DNA of 64,000 nucleotides from Aureimonas sp. OT7 (GTDB taxonomy: Bacteria > Pseudomonadota > Alphaproteobacteria > Rhizobiales > Rhizobiaceae): positions 1,813,501 to 1,877,500 of the forward strand of contig NZ_CP062167.1 in assembly GCF_014844055.1 (NCBI RefSeq). The letters run 5' to 3'. The notes beneath the pieces were generated by a model. The model made no database searches and was not told the origin of the DNA. It worked only from the letters and a program-made list of their open reading frames with translations. Each line of letters starts with the position of its first letter. Within the stretch, counting starts at the first letter, position 1. The position numbers and the translations under genes are program-made. Positions 44,987 through 53,450 of the stretch are shown here, in pieces.

Positions 44987-46198
44987 TCAATTCCATTGGT
45001 GGCGCGCCGGCAACGCGCCGTTCAATTGATGATTGCCGATCAGATGGTATTTCCAGCGGACCGGATCGTGCAGCGTATGCACCCGGGCATTGCGCCAGTG
45101 TCTGTCCAGCGCATGGCCGGCCCGGGTCGAGGCTGCACCCGCAAGGTCGAACAGGGTTTCGGCGGCGGCGAGGGCGCTTTGCGTGGTCAGGATCTTGGCT
45201 TCCGCCACCGCCACGGATGCCGCCGCGCTGCTTTCCGCCGTCACGGGGCGGGAGCCGATGGCGTCGAGCGTCGCGGCCGCCTCGTACAGCACGGCCTGGG
45301 CGGCGTGATGATCGGCAATGAGGGCCCCGAAGCTGTGGATGATGGTGGGATCGTCCTGTGCGCTTTCCAGTCCGGAATCCATCCACGGCCTTGCCCGCGT
45401 ACGGACGAAGGCGGCCGCATCGTCCAGCGCGGCTTTGGCGATGCCGCTGTCGATGGCGGCCTGGATCAGTTGCGAGATCGGACCGGCAAGCCCGGGACGG
45501 TCGGCGAATTTCCAGACGGGGATGATGTCGGCCGGCTCGACCGCGACATGGTCGAAAACCACGGTGCCGCTTGCGGTGGTGCGCTGGCCGAAGGAACGCC
45601 AGTCGTCTTCCACCCGCACACCGGGCGCGTCGTGGCGTACCCACACCTGCACGGGGCGGCCCTCCTCGTCGGCGGCGCGGGTGGGAATCCAATGGGCGAA
45701 GATGGCGCCGGTGGAGTAGAAGCGTTCGCCGGTCAGCACCAGCTTTCCGTCCAGCCGGCGCAACTGCGTCTTGTTGTGCGTCACGGCGCGGCGGCCTTTT
45801 TCCGGCCCGGCATTGCCGATGCGGTGGCCGGCCAGGATATCGGCGAAGAAGCGCCTCTGCTGCTCCGGGGTGCCGAAATCGCGCAGCAGCGCGACGACGC
45901 CGAACTGGTTTTGCGGGATCTGCCCCAGCGAGGCATCCGCCGCGGAGATGATCTCGAACACGTCCACCAGCGTCCTGAGGCCGAGTTCCGGCCCGCCATG
46001 CGCGCGTGGCACCGTCAGGGTGCCAAGGCCACTGGCCGTATAGGCGGCGATCTCATCGAAGGGGAGCCGCCGGTCGCGGTCGCGCTCGATAGCACCTTCG
46101 GAAAAGCTCGCCGCAAGCCGGCGGGCCGCCTCGATGGCGTCCAAATGGCTTTCGATGCGCTGCGGGCGCACCGGAGCCTCCGGGCGAGGTTGCGTCAT
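44987..46198 (-). CDS. acyl-CoA dehydrogenase-fold flavoprotein, SfnB/DszC family (copy 2)
   Basis: A 403-residue paralogue of the adjacent protein, with the same blocks: GAIERDRDRRLPFDEIAAYTASGLGTLTVPRAHGG, SLGQIPQNQFGVVALLR, WRSFGQRTTASGTVVFDHVAV, and DRHWRNARVHTLHDPVRWKYHLIG. The two are clearly related but well diverged, so this is an old duplication and the proteins may act on different steps or form a heteromer. It lies between metI and copy 1 in the minus-strand sulfur operon. Confidence 0.88.
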   Translation of the reverse strand: MTQPRPEAPVRPQRIESHLDAIEAARRLAASFSEGAIERDRDRRLPFDEIAAYTASGLGTLTVPRAHGGPELGLRTLVDVFEIISAADASLGQIPQNQFGVVALLRDFGTPEQQRRFFADILAGHRIGNAGPEKGRRAVTHNKTQLRRLDGKLVLTGERFYSTGAIFAHWIPTRAADEEGRPVQVWVRHDAPGVRVEDDWRSFGQRTTASGTVVFDHVAVEPADIIPVWKFADRPGLAGPISQLIQAAIDSGIAKAALDDAAAFVRTRARPWMDSGLESAQDDPTIIHSFGALIADHHAAQAVLYEAAATLDAIGSRPVTAESSAAASVAVAEAKILTTQSALAAAETLFDLAGAASTRAGHALDRHWRNARVHTLHDPVRWKYHLIGNHQLNGALPARHQWN

Positions 46199-46214
46199 GA
46201 GGGTCTCCTTCGGC

Positions 46215-46868
46215 TCAACGGTCGGACAGGGCGCGTACGGCGCGGTCGCCGATGAACTGCACGCTCATCACCATGGCGATCAGCACGGCGATGACGGCCA
46301 GCATCACCGTGGTATCGAAACGCTGGTATCCGTAGCGGATCGCCATGTCGCCGAGGCCGCCGGCGCCCACCGCGCCCGCCATGGCGGATGCGCCGATCAT
46401 CGTGACGACCGTAATGGTGAAGCCGCCCACGATGCCGGGAAGCGCCTCCGGCAGCAGCACATGACGCACGATGTGCCGGCGTCGGCAGCCCATGGCCTCG
46501 GCCGCCTCGATCAGGCCGCGATCGACGCCCCGGATGCTGACTTCCGCGATGCGTGCGAAGAACGGTGTCGCGCTGATCGACAATGGCACGATGGCGGCCC
46601 AGACCCCGATGGTGGTGCCGGCGAGAAGCCGGGTCAACGGAATGAGGGCAACCAGCAGCACGATGAAGGGTGTTGCCCGGAACCCGTTCACGATGGCGCC
46701 AAGGACCGCGTTGAGGCGCGGCGCGGGGCGGATGCCGCCCGGCGCCGTCGCCACCAGCAGGACGGCCAGCGGAATACCGAACAGGACGGCCACCCCGGCC
46801 GACACGCCCACCATGAGGCTGGTATCCAGGAAAGCGTTCCAGAGGCGTTCAAGCATCGTCGCGGACAT
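46215..46868 (-). CDS. metI: MetI-type ABC transporter permease
   Basis: A 217-residue permease with five helices. The conserved [28 protein letters not shown] and the EAA loop [25 protein letters not shown] are the MetI hallmarks, and the C-terminal [18 protein letters not shown] is also usual. It overlaps the end of the ATPase gene by 20 bases. Together with the ATPase and lipoprotein it forms a D-methionine-type importer; in this sulfur island the ligand may be another sulfur compound. Confidence 0.93.
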   Translation of the reverse strand: MSATMLERLWNAFLDTSLMVGVSAGVAVLFGIPLAVLLVATAPGGIRPAPRLNAVLGAIVNGFRATPFIVLLVALIPLTRLLAGTTIGVWAAIVPLSISATPFFARIAEVSIRGVDRGLIEAAEAMGCRRRHIVRHVLLPEALPGIVGGFTITVVTMIGASAMAGAVGAGGLGDMAIRYGYQRFDTTVMLAVIAVLIAMVMSVQFIGDRAVRALSDR

Positions 46869-47997
46869 AGCCGATCACCTTTGTGGTTGGAGACAGGCGG
46901 GCAAGGGTTTCCGGTGCCGGCTCGCCGGAAACGGCCAGCAGCAGCCGGCCATGGGTATGACCCTGCGTCCGCTCCAGTGCCGCGTGCAGAAGGGTGACCG
47001 GGGCCTTCAGGGCTGCGGCGATGGCGGACAGGTCGGGCGTATCGTCGGCGCCGGTGTACTGCACCGCGATGAGCGCGCGGTCGCTCGGGTCGTCGCGCGT
47101 CTCATGCAGGCGGGCGGCGATGTCCTCGGGCAGGTCACGCGTCAGCGGCTGCAACAAAGCGCGCGTTGCATCGGCCCGCGGGTCGCCGAAAACCTGCCAG
47201 ACAGGTCCGCTTTCGACGATACGCCCCTTTTCCAGCACCACGACGTCGTCGCAGATTTCGCGGATGACGCTCATCTCGTGCGTGATCAGGATGATCGTCA
47301 GGCCCAGGCGGCGGTTGATGTCCTTCAGCAGCGACAGGATCGACAGGGTCGTTTCCGGATCGAGGGCGGAGGTCGCCTCGTCGCACAACAGGATTTCCGG
47401 ATCGGAGACGATGGCGCGGGCAATGCCGACGCGCTGCTTCTGCCCGCCGGATAGGCGCGATGGGTAGACACGGTGCTTTTCGGACAGGCCGACGAGGTCG
47501 AGCGCCCGCGTGACGCGCGGGCCGATGTCCGCCTTCGGCACGCCGGCGACGGAAAGGGGCAGGGCGACATTGTCCCATACCGTCTTGGCGGACAGAAGGT
47601 TGAAATGCTGGAAGATCATGCCGATCCGCCGACGCAGCGCCACCAGCCCCTCGGTATCGAGCCCGGAAATATCCGCACCGTTGACCAGAACGCGCCCGCT
47701 GCTGGGCGTCTCCAGCCGGTTGATCAGGCGGATCAGGCTGGATTTCCCGGCCCCGCTGCGGCCGATGATGCCGCAGATCGAGCCGGGATGCACCGTCAGG
47801 TCGATATCGGCGAGTGCGGCGACGTTGCCGGTCCTGGACGCATAGGTTTTGCCGACACCCGCCAGTGTCACGGAGCCGGCGGCGCGTGCCGCCGGGTCTG
47901 CAGACAGGCCTGCCGCCGCCGGGCGGACGACCGGCGGCTTGCGTTGGGGTAGCGTTTCGAGCGTATGCCGCTGCAGCGGCTCGAACAGGATGGTCAA
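46849..47997 (-). CDS. metN: MetN-type ABC transporter ATP-binding protein
   Basis: An ATPase of about 382 residues. After an unusual ~48-residue N-terminal extension come Walker [11 protein letters not shown]-loop IFQHFNLL, signature LSGGQKQR, Walker [15 protein letters not shown]-loop LITHEM, and a C-terminal NIL regulatory domain ([14 protein letters not shown]...; [10 protein letters not shown]), which in MetN binds methionine and inhibits transport. No ATG is available; I chose TTG at 47997, preceded by GAGGGAGCGGCGC; a TTG at 48012 overlaps the metQ stop. The long N-terminus is not typical. Confidence 0.9.
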   Translation of the reverse strand: MTILFEPLQRHTLETLPQRKPPVVRPAAAGLSADPAARAAGSVTLAGVGKTYASRTGNVAALADIDLTVHPGSICGIIGRSGAGKSSLIRLINRLETPSSGRVLVNGADISGLDTEGLVALRRRIGMIFQHFNLLSAKTVWDNVALPLSVAGVPKADIGPRVTRALDLVGLSEKHRVYPSRLSGGQKQRVGIARAIVSDPEILLCDEATSALDPETTLSILSLLKDINRRLGLTIILITHEMSVIREICDDVVVLEKGRIVESGPVWQVFGDPRADATRALLQPLTRDLPEDIAARLHETRDDPSDRALIAVQYTGADDTPDLSAIAAALKAPVTLLHAALERTQGHTHGRLLLAVSGEPAPETLARLSPTTKVIGYVRDDA

Positions 47998-48008
47998 GCG
48001 CCGCTCCC

Positions 48009-48818
48009 TCAATTCTTCCAGGCCAGGACGTAGAGCTGCGGATCCTTGGCAAAGGCGGTGTCGATCACCTCCGCCACCTCGGGCGATGACTGGTAGATCT
48101 CGATGAAGCGCTTGATATCGGCGCGCTCCACGTCCTCGCTGCGCGTCACGAAGCGGATGGCGAACTGGCGATCCTCGATGCCGGAATAGATCAGCCCTGC
48201 CGACGGATCGAACGTGCCCGACGCGACGATGAAATGCGGGTAGCCGACCGACAGGTCGACGTCGGGCGTCACCCGGACGAGCTGCGGTCCTTCCACCTCG
48301 TTGAAGGTCAGGTTGCGCGGATTATCGACGATGTCGTCGAGGCTGCCGAGGAAGCCGACACCCTCTTTCAGCTTGATCAGCCCGGCGCGCTCAAGCAGCA
48401 GCAGGCCGCGACCCTGATTGACCGGGTCATTGGGGATCGCGACGGTTCCGCCATCCGGGATCTCGTCGAAGCTCTTGTGACGCAGGGAATAGAGACCGAT
48501 GTTGGACAGTGCACCGACACCGGCGATGGCAAAGTCGTAGCCGCGCTCCTCGATGGCGTTATCCAGAAAGGGCTTGTGCTGGAAGTAGTTGACATCGATG
48601 TCGCCCGATTGCAGCGCGACGTTGGGCGTCGTCCAATCGGTGAATTCGATCACCTCCACCTCGATGTTTTCGCCCCGCGCGATCTCGGCCGCCTTGGCGA
48701 CGCTGTCTCCGTAGGCGCCGGGCACGACGCCGATGCGAAGATCCGCCGCCAGGGCCGGCTCGAGCGGTAGAATGGACATTCCGACTGCAAGGATTGTCCA
48801 GAGGGAGCGGTAGTTCAT
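48009..48818 (-). CDS. metQ: MetQ/NlpA-family substrate-binding protein
   Basis: A 269-residue periplasmic binding protein. The signal peptide ([24 protein letters not shown]) has a normal Sec cleavage site and no lipobox Cys, unlike the E. coli lipoprotein. [37 protein letters not shown] and [25 protein letters not shown] are the NlpA family core. It precedes metN and metI on the same strand. Methionine or another sulfur compound is the likely ligand. Confidence 0.93.
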   Translation of the reverse strand: MNYRSLWTILAVGMSILPLEPALAADLRIGVVPGAYGDSVAKAAEIARGENIEVEVIEFTDWTTPNVALQSGDIDVNYFQHKPFLDNAIEERGYDFAIAGVGALSNIGLYSLRHKSFDEIPDGGTVAIPNDPVNQGRGLLLLERAGLIKLKEGVGFLGSLDDIVDNPRNLTFNEVEGPQLVRVTPDVDLSVGYPHFIVASGTFDPSAGLIYSGIEDRQFAIRFVTRSEDVERADIKRFIEIYQSSPEVAEVIDTAFAKDPQLYVLAWKN

Positions 48819-48864
48819 CGCGGTTGGCTTTCCTGCTTCGTGGGTGGGGGCGACGGTCGGCCGG

Positions 48865-49422
48865 TCATTCGGCGGCGATTGCCGTCGCCAGACGGGGAAA
48901 GAAGGCTCCGATATCGGCGACCGCTTCGTCGATCCGAGCCGACAGGGCCGGGGCGGATACGCGGTAATCCAGGAAGTCGGAGGTGGAGGCGTAGACGGCC
49001 GTCGGCAGGGTATGCGCCATGAAGAAGCCGAACAGCGGCCGCAGCTGATGCTCGACCATGAGGGCATGCCGGTCGCCGCCGCCGGTTGCCGCTATCAGCA
49101 CCGGTTTTCCGCGGAGCGCCTCCGGCTCGATCAGGTCTATGAAGTGCTTGAAGAGGCCGGGGTAGGAGCCCTTGAAGGTCGGCGATCCGATCAGGAGCAG
49201 ATCGGCCTGCGTTACCTGCGCAACGATGTCGGCGGCCTGCGCGTCGAGTTGCGAAGGCCACTGCGCCGCCCCGAGAGAGGGGCCGACATCGCCGAGGTCG
49301 TGGACGGTGCTCGAAAAGGCATAAGCGGACGACGCCCGACCCGCGATCTCCTCCAGAAGCGAAACCGTCCGGGATGGCCGGTTGTAGGAGCCGGCAAATG
49401 CCACGAGCCTTGGTTTCGTCAT
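48865..49422 (-). CDS. NAD(P)H-dependent FMN reductase (MsuE/SsuE-like)
   Basis: A 185-residue flavodoxin-fold reductase. VAFAGSYNRPSRTVSLLEEI at the start, LLLIGSPTFKGSYPGLFKHFIDLI in the middle and the VLIAATGGGDRHALMVEHQLRPLFGFF segment match MsuE/SsuE. It supplies reduced FMN to monooxygenases such as the SsuD-like and DszA-like proteins in this cluster. First gene of the minus-strand sulfur operon. I chose the ATG at 49422 after GAGGGCGAC; an earlier ATG at 49446 would add eight acidic residues. Confidence 0.9.
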   Translation of the reverse strand: MTKPRLVAFAGSYNRPSRTVSLLEEIAGRASSAYAFSSTVHDLGDVGPSLGAAQWPSQLDAQAADIVAQVTQADLLLIGSPTFKGSYPGLFKHFIDLIEPEALRGKPVLIAATGGGDRHALMVEHQLRPLFGFFMAHTLPTAVYASTSDFLDYRVSAPALSARIDEAVADIGAFFPRLATAIAAE

Positions 49423-49484
49423 GTCGCCCTCTTCGTCCTCGTTCATGAAGACAGGCTAGGCGGCCGCGAAACCCAAGGAAAAGA

Positions 49485-49500
49485 AAAATCTATCGATTTT
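49485..49500. promoter_or_regulatory. AT-rich inverted repeat in the promoter region of the sulfur operon
   Basis: AAAATC-TATC-GATTTT lies 63 bases before the MsuE-like start, between that gene and the eutC stop. Its TCTAT...ATTTT part resembles the sequence at 39774-39790 ahead of ssuD, so both operons could share a regulator. The evidence is two weakly similar sites. Confidence 0.35.
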
Positions 49501-49520
49501 ATGGATTAAAGGGAAAAGCG

Positions 49521-50303
49521 TTACCCCGGTCCGCCCTCGGACAGAAGGTCCTGGCGCTTGAGCTTAACGCCGCTGATCTTCTGGGCCATCATCAGGGCGA
49601 TAAGCCCGACGATCTGCGCCGCCGCGGCATCCACGGGCAATCCGCCGCTGCGTATGTTGGAGACGCAGTTGCGGGCGGAGTCCGGCGTGCCGGGCCGGGC
49701 ATCGAAGGTAACGTAGGCGCCAAGGCTGTCGGCCGCGGACAGGCCGGGCCGCTCTCCCACCAGAACGACGACAGAGCGCGCATCGAGTTCGGCGCAGATC
49801 CAGTCGCCCAGCGCAACGCGCGCCTGATGGGCGATCACCAGGGGCGCCACCGTCCAGCCGGCGGCGGCTGCCTTGTCGCCCAGCACCCTGGCCAGGGGCG
49901 CGGCGTTGAGCGCGACGGCGGTGGCCGAGAGCCCGTCCGCGACGACGAGGGCAATGTCGAAGCCGCCTTTGCCAGCCGCCGCACGCAGGGCCGCGCGGCT
50001 GTCCGCCGACAAGGTGCGTCCAAGGTCGGGCCGTCTCAAATACTCGGCCCGGTCGGACGCCGCCGAGTGCACTTCGATCGCACTGTCGCCGGCCGGCCCC
50101 AGTGCGGTGCGCAGGGCTGCCGCGTCCATGCCGGTCCACACGGCTTCGCGCGCGCGGGCATGGTCGAGGTTGAAGCGCAGCGCCGCGCGTGTGGGGATGC
50201 CGGAGCCGGCAGCGCCAAGCGAGATGCGTGCCTCGGTCCGGTCGCGCAGTTCGTCCAGCCGCGTCGGCGCAACGGCTTGCGGGTCTTCAGGCTCGATGGT
50301 CAT
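49521..50303 (-). CDS. eutC: ethanolamine ammonia-lyase small subunit
   Basis: A 260-residue subunit of the adenosylcobalamin-dependent enzyme that converts ethanolamine to acetaldehyde and ammonia. RTEARISLGAAGSGIPTRAALRFNLDHARAREAVW is the conserved N-terminal part; DIALVVADGLSATAVALNA and VVLVGERPGLSAADSLGAYVTF help bind B12, and the C-terminus RNCVSNIRSGGL matches EutC. The ATG overlaps the eutB stop (ATGA). No microcompartment shell genes or reactivase (eutA) are nearby. Last gene of the operon. Confidence 0.95.
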   Translation of the reverse strand: MTIEPEDPQAVAPTRLDELRDRTEARISLGAAGSGIPTRAALRFNLDHARAREAVWTGMDAAALRTALGPAGDSAIEVHSAASDRAEYLRRPDLGRTLSADSRAALRAAAGKGGFDIALVVADGLSATAVALNAAPLARVLGDKAAAAGWTVAPLVIAHQARVALGDWICAELDARSVVVLVGERPGLSAADSLGAYVTFDARPGTPDSARNCVSNIRSGGLPVDAAAAQIVGLIALMMAQKISGVKLKRQDLLSEGGPG

Positions 50304-51694
50304 GCGGCAAGGCCGATCATACGCGTGGCATCGCGCAGCGCCGGCGGTATCAGGGCGGGGTCGGCGGCCAGCCGGCCGTGCCGATCGACGATGCCGGTCT
50401 CGTGCAGCCAGGCCTCGAATTCCGGGGCAGGGCGGCGGTGAAGGCATTCCCGCGCGAAGACGGCGTCATGGTGGGACAGCGACTGATAGTTCAGCATGAT
50501 GTCGTCGGCGCCCGGCACGGTGATCACGAAATGCACGTTGGCGGCGCACAGCATGGTCAGGAGAACGTCCATATCCTCGCCATCGGCATCGGCATGGTTG
50601 GTGTAGCAGACATCGACACCCATCGGCAGGCCGAGCAGCTTGCCGCAGAAATGGTCTTCGAGCCCGGCGCGCACGATCTGCTTGCCATTGTAAAGATATT
50701 CCGGACCGATGAACCCGACGACCGTGTTGACGAGCAGCGGAGAGAATTCGCGCGCGACCGCATAGGCGCGCGCTTCCATCGTCTGCTGGTCGATACCGAA
50801 ATTGGCGTCGGCCGACAGGGCGGCGCCCTGGCCCGTTTCGAAATACATGAACTGTCCGTCGGCAGGGCAGCGTCCTAGCGTCCGCCCGGCGTCGAAGGCT
50901 TCCCGCAGGATGGCGAGATCGATGCCGAAGCCGGCATTGGCCTTCTGCGATCCCGCGATGGACTGGAAGACGAGATCGACGGGGGCGCCGCGCGCCATGG
51001 CCTCGATGGCGACGGTGACGTGGCCCAGGCAGCAGCTCTGCGTCGGAATGGCCAGGCGCAGCCGCAGCGCTTCCAGAAGCTCGACGATGCGGATGTAGTC
51101 TTCCAGCGTATCGGTGGCCGGGTTGACGCCGATCACCGCATCGCCTGACCCCATCAAAAGGCCGTCGAGCGCCGAGACCAGGATGCCATCGGACGCGTCG
51201 CGCGGATGGTTCGGCTGGTTGCGGGTGGACAGCCGTCCCGGCAGGCCGATCGTGCTGCGGAACCGCGTGACGACGCGGCGCTTGGCGGCGATGGCGACAA
51301 GGTCCTGCAGGCGGCAGAGCTTCGACACGGCCGCGACCATTTCCGGTGTCAGGCCCCATGTCAGTCTTTCCAGCGCATCGGCATCGGCGGCGGGGGACAG
51401 CAGCCACTCGCGAAACTCGCCCACCGTCAGGCCGGCGACGGGGGCGAAGGCCGCCGGATCGTGCTGCCGGGCTATGAGGTCGGAGACCTCGTCATCGTCG
51501 ATCAGGGCCTCCCGCAGAAACGCGTCGAGCGGCAGGTCGGCAAGGCACATCTGCGCGGCAAGGCGTTCCACCGGGCCTTGCGCGGCAAGCCCGGCAAGCT
51601 GGTCGCCGGACCGTTCCGGCGTAGCCTTGGCCAACAGGTCGCGCAGGTCGGCGAAGGCGAAACGCGTTCCCTCGATCGTCGTGGCGTAACCCAT
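50300..51694 (-). CDS. eutB: ethanolamine ammonia-lyase large subunit
   Basis: The 464-residue catalytic TIM-barrel subunit. STRNQPNHPRD carries the substrate-binding Arg and Gln; GSGDAVIGVNPATD, SCCLGHVTVAIEAM, FQSIAGSQKANAGFGID, MYFETGQGAALSADANFGIDQQTMEARAYA, FIGPEYLYNGKQIVRAGLEDHFCGKLLGLPMGVDVCYTNHADAD and VPGADDIMLNYQS are near-invariant blocks of EutB. Length is normal. It lies 21 bases after the phosphatase gene in the same transcription unit, not next to an Eat or EutH ethanolamine permease. Confidence 0.97.
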   Translation of the reverse strand: MGYATTIEGTRFAFADLRDLLAKATPERSGDQLAGLAAQGPVERLAAQMCLADLPLDAFLREALIDDDEVSDLIARQHDPAAFAPVAGLTVGEFREWLLSPAADADALERLTWGLTPEMVAAVSKLCRLQDLVAIAAKRRVVTRFRSTIGLPGRLSTRNQPNHPRDASDGILVSALDGLLMGSGDAVIGVNPATDTLEDYIRIVELLEALRLRLAIPTQSCCLGHVTVAIEAMARGAPVDLVFQSIAGSQKANAGFGIDLAILREAFDAGRTLGRCPADGQFMYFETGQGAALSADANFGIDQQTMEARAYAVAREFSPLLVNTVVGFIGPEYLYNGKQIVRAGLEDHFCGKLLGLPMGVDVCYTNHADADGEDMDVLLTMLCAANVHFVITVPGADDIMLNYQSLSHHDAVFARECLHRRPAPEFEAWLHETGIVDRHGRLAADPALIPPALRDATRMIGLAA

Positions 51695-51715
51695 GCGTCT
51701 CCCTTTCCGCGACCG

Positions 51716-52510
51716 TCAGCCCCGCAGCAAGGCCATCGCCGCGTCGTGCAGTTCGGGCGTCGCCGCCGCAAGGACGCGTCCGTCCGAATCCAGCCCCAGC
51801 GGAGCGCCGTTCCAATCCGTCACCACGCCGCCCGCGCCTTCGATGACGGGCACGAGCGCAAGGTAATCATAGGGCTGCAATCCGCATTCGGCTATCAGGT
51901 CGCAATGGCCGCACGCCAGGAGCGCGTAGGCATAGCAGTCGCCGCCGAAACGGCGCAGCCCGACGGCCGCCGAAAGCCGGCGATAGGCGGCCTCGTCCGG
52001 GCCATGGAACCCTTCCGGGGAGGTTGTCATGAAACGGGCCGACGCCAGCGCGCGGCAATCGCTGGCGCGGACCGGCGCGCCATTCAGCAATGCCGGCCCT
52101 TCGGCCTCGGCGGTCCACCTTTCGCCCAGCACGGGAATATCCACGACGCCGAGAATCGGCACGCCGTGGCGCAGATGTGCAAGCAGCGTCCCGAACAGGG
52201 GGATTCCCGTGACGAAGCTTTTGGTGCCGTCGATCGGGTCGATCACCCAGAGCGAACCGTCGCCCGGCGTTGCGCCTGTTTCCTCGCCGAGGATGCCGTG
52301 GCCCGGGTAGCGCTGCTCGATCATGGCGCGCAGGCGTGCCTCGATCGCGCGGTCGGCGATGGTGACGGGGCTGTCGTCCGCCTTGGATTCCACGTCGAGG
52401 CGCGTGCGGAAATGCGACAGCGCGATGGGCCGCGCCGCATCGGCAAGGCTTTCCGCGAAGGAGAGGAGGGTGCCCTGGGGCATGGCGGCGGGGGCCGGAC
52501 GCAGGCTCAT
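51716..52510 (-). CDS. inositol-monophosphatase-family phosphatase (histidinol-phosphatase HisN-like)
   Basis: A 264-residue Mg-dependent phosphatase. SPVTIADRAIEARLR, GILGEETG, WVIDPIDGTKSFVTGIPLFGTLLAHL (metal Asp residues) and CGLQPYDYLALVPVIEGAGGVVTDWNG are the HisN-subgroup motifs. HisN dephosphorylates histidinol phosphate; here, four bases from a kinase-like gene and 21 bases from eutB, it may act on a phosphorylated intermediate of the eut operon instead. Sequence alone cannot separate these. ATG at 52510; an ATG at 52483 is possible. Confidence 0.87.
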   Translation of the reverse strand: MSLRPAPAAMPQGTLLSFAESLADAARPIALSHFRTRLDVESKADDSPVTIADRAIEARLRAMIEQRYPGHGILGEETGATPGDGSLWVIDPIDGTKSFVTGIPLFGTLLAHLRHGVPILGVVDIPVLGERWTAEAEGPALLNGAPVRASDCRALASARFMTTSPEGFHGPDEAAYRRLSAAVGLRRFGGDCYAYALLACGHCDLIAECGLQPYDYLALVPVIEGAGGVVTDWNGAPLGLDSDGRVLAAATPELHDAAMALLRG

Positions 52511-52514
52511 CGGA

Positions 52515-53450
52515 TCACAGTGCTTTCAGGTAATGGGGCCAGCGCGGGTCGCTCATGATGGAGCGCGCGCGCATGTGCTTCCAGATGCCGTATTTGTAGA
52601 AATCGAATTCCAGGGTCGATAGCCGGTTCTGCACCATCGCCCAGGTCGACCACTTGATGTCGGCCAGGGCCTTGTGCACGACCAGCCGTGCATGGAGCGA
52701 CTCGGTGCACTGCCCGAAATACAGTTCGATCAGCGACCGTTCCACGCTTTCGGGGAAGAACATCTCGCTGCTCCAGATGGCGAGATCGTACATCCGGTCG
52801 TTGTTGGAGGCATATTCGAAGTCGATCAGGAGGATCGTTCCGTCGTCGCCGATGAGGAAGTTGCCGGGCATCGGGTCGTTGAAGCAGGGCACGAGATCGA
52901 GACCCGAGGCTTCCAGCGCCTGCCGCGCGATCCGGTACTGCCGGCTCAGCCATGCGTGATCGGGGGGCAGGCGGGCGCCGAGGTCGGCTGCCTGCCGGTC
53001 GTGTTCGTCGATCATGTCGAAGACGGTCTTGGTCAGGGGCAGCAGCGGCGCCGCGTGGAACTGCCTGTAGACCCGCATCGCTTCGGCACGCATCGCCGGC
53101 GCGGCGAAGTCGCGATGGGTGGAGGGACGACGCCCTTCGACGAACTGCGCGATCTCGACATCCAGCCGGTCCAGATAGTCGAAGGTACGCGGGCCGAGGC
53201 CGATGTCCTCCGCCTGGCGGCTCGCCGCGCGGGCGGCGGCCCGGTCGATGAACATTTCCGTGCCGCGGCCCGGGATCTTCACGAAATAGTCGTGCGGCTC
53301 GCCGTCCACCGCCACCCGCCAGTTGACGTTGCTGATGCCACCGGTGACGGGGGCGTAGTGTATTGCCCGGTTGTGCCACGGGGCGACTTCCGCCACGGCG
53401 CCTTCGAGCATGCGTTCCGCCTCCGTGGCGGCATGGCCCACAGCGATCAT
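52515..53450 (-). CDS. choline/ethanolamine kinase-like phosphotransferase
   Basis: A 311-residue APH/choline-kinase fold protein. VTGGISNVNWRVAVDGEPHDYFVKIPGRGTEMFIDR is the nucleotide-binding lobe with the ATP Lys. The catalytic loop is CFNDPMPGNFLIGDDG, where Asp and Asn are kept but the preceding His of the usual HND is Phe; LIDFEYASNNDRMYDLA is the metal-binding DFE motif typical of choline and ethanolamine kinases. It overlaps the second phosphotransferase gene (ATGA). The substrate is probably an amino alcohol or a conjugate of one. Confidence 0.88.
   Translation of the reverse strand: MIAVGHAATEAERMLEGAVAEVAPWHNRAIHYAPVTGGISNVNWRVAVDGEPHDYFVKIPGRGTEMFIDRAAARAASRQAEDIGLGPRTFDYLDRLDVEIAQFVEGRRPSTHRDFAAPAMRAEAMRVYRQFHAAPLLPLTKTVFDMIDEHDRQAADLGARLPPDHAWLSRQYRIARQALEASGLDLVPCFNDPMPGNFLIGDDGTILLIDFEYASNNDRMYDLAIWSSEMFFPESVERSLIELYFGQCTESLHARLVVHKALADIKWSTWAMVQNRLSTLEFDFYKYGIWKHMRARSIMSDPRWPHYLKAL

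Noticed and set aside
41883..45029. A very long open frame (1048 codons) on the plus strand opposite the DszA-like and SfnB-like genes
   Set aside because: It is antisense to well-supported genes, has no recognisable domain, and reflects the high third-position GC of the minus-strand genes.
51716..52510. Calling the phosphatase a definite hisN
   Set aside because: The HisN-type motifs are present, but no other histidine gene is near and its operon context suggests another substrate, so no symbol was assigned.
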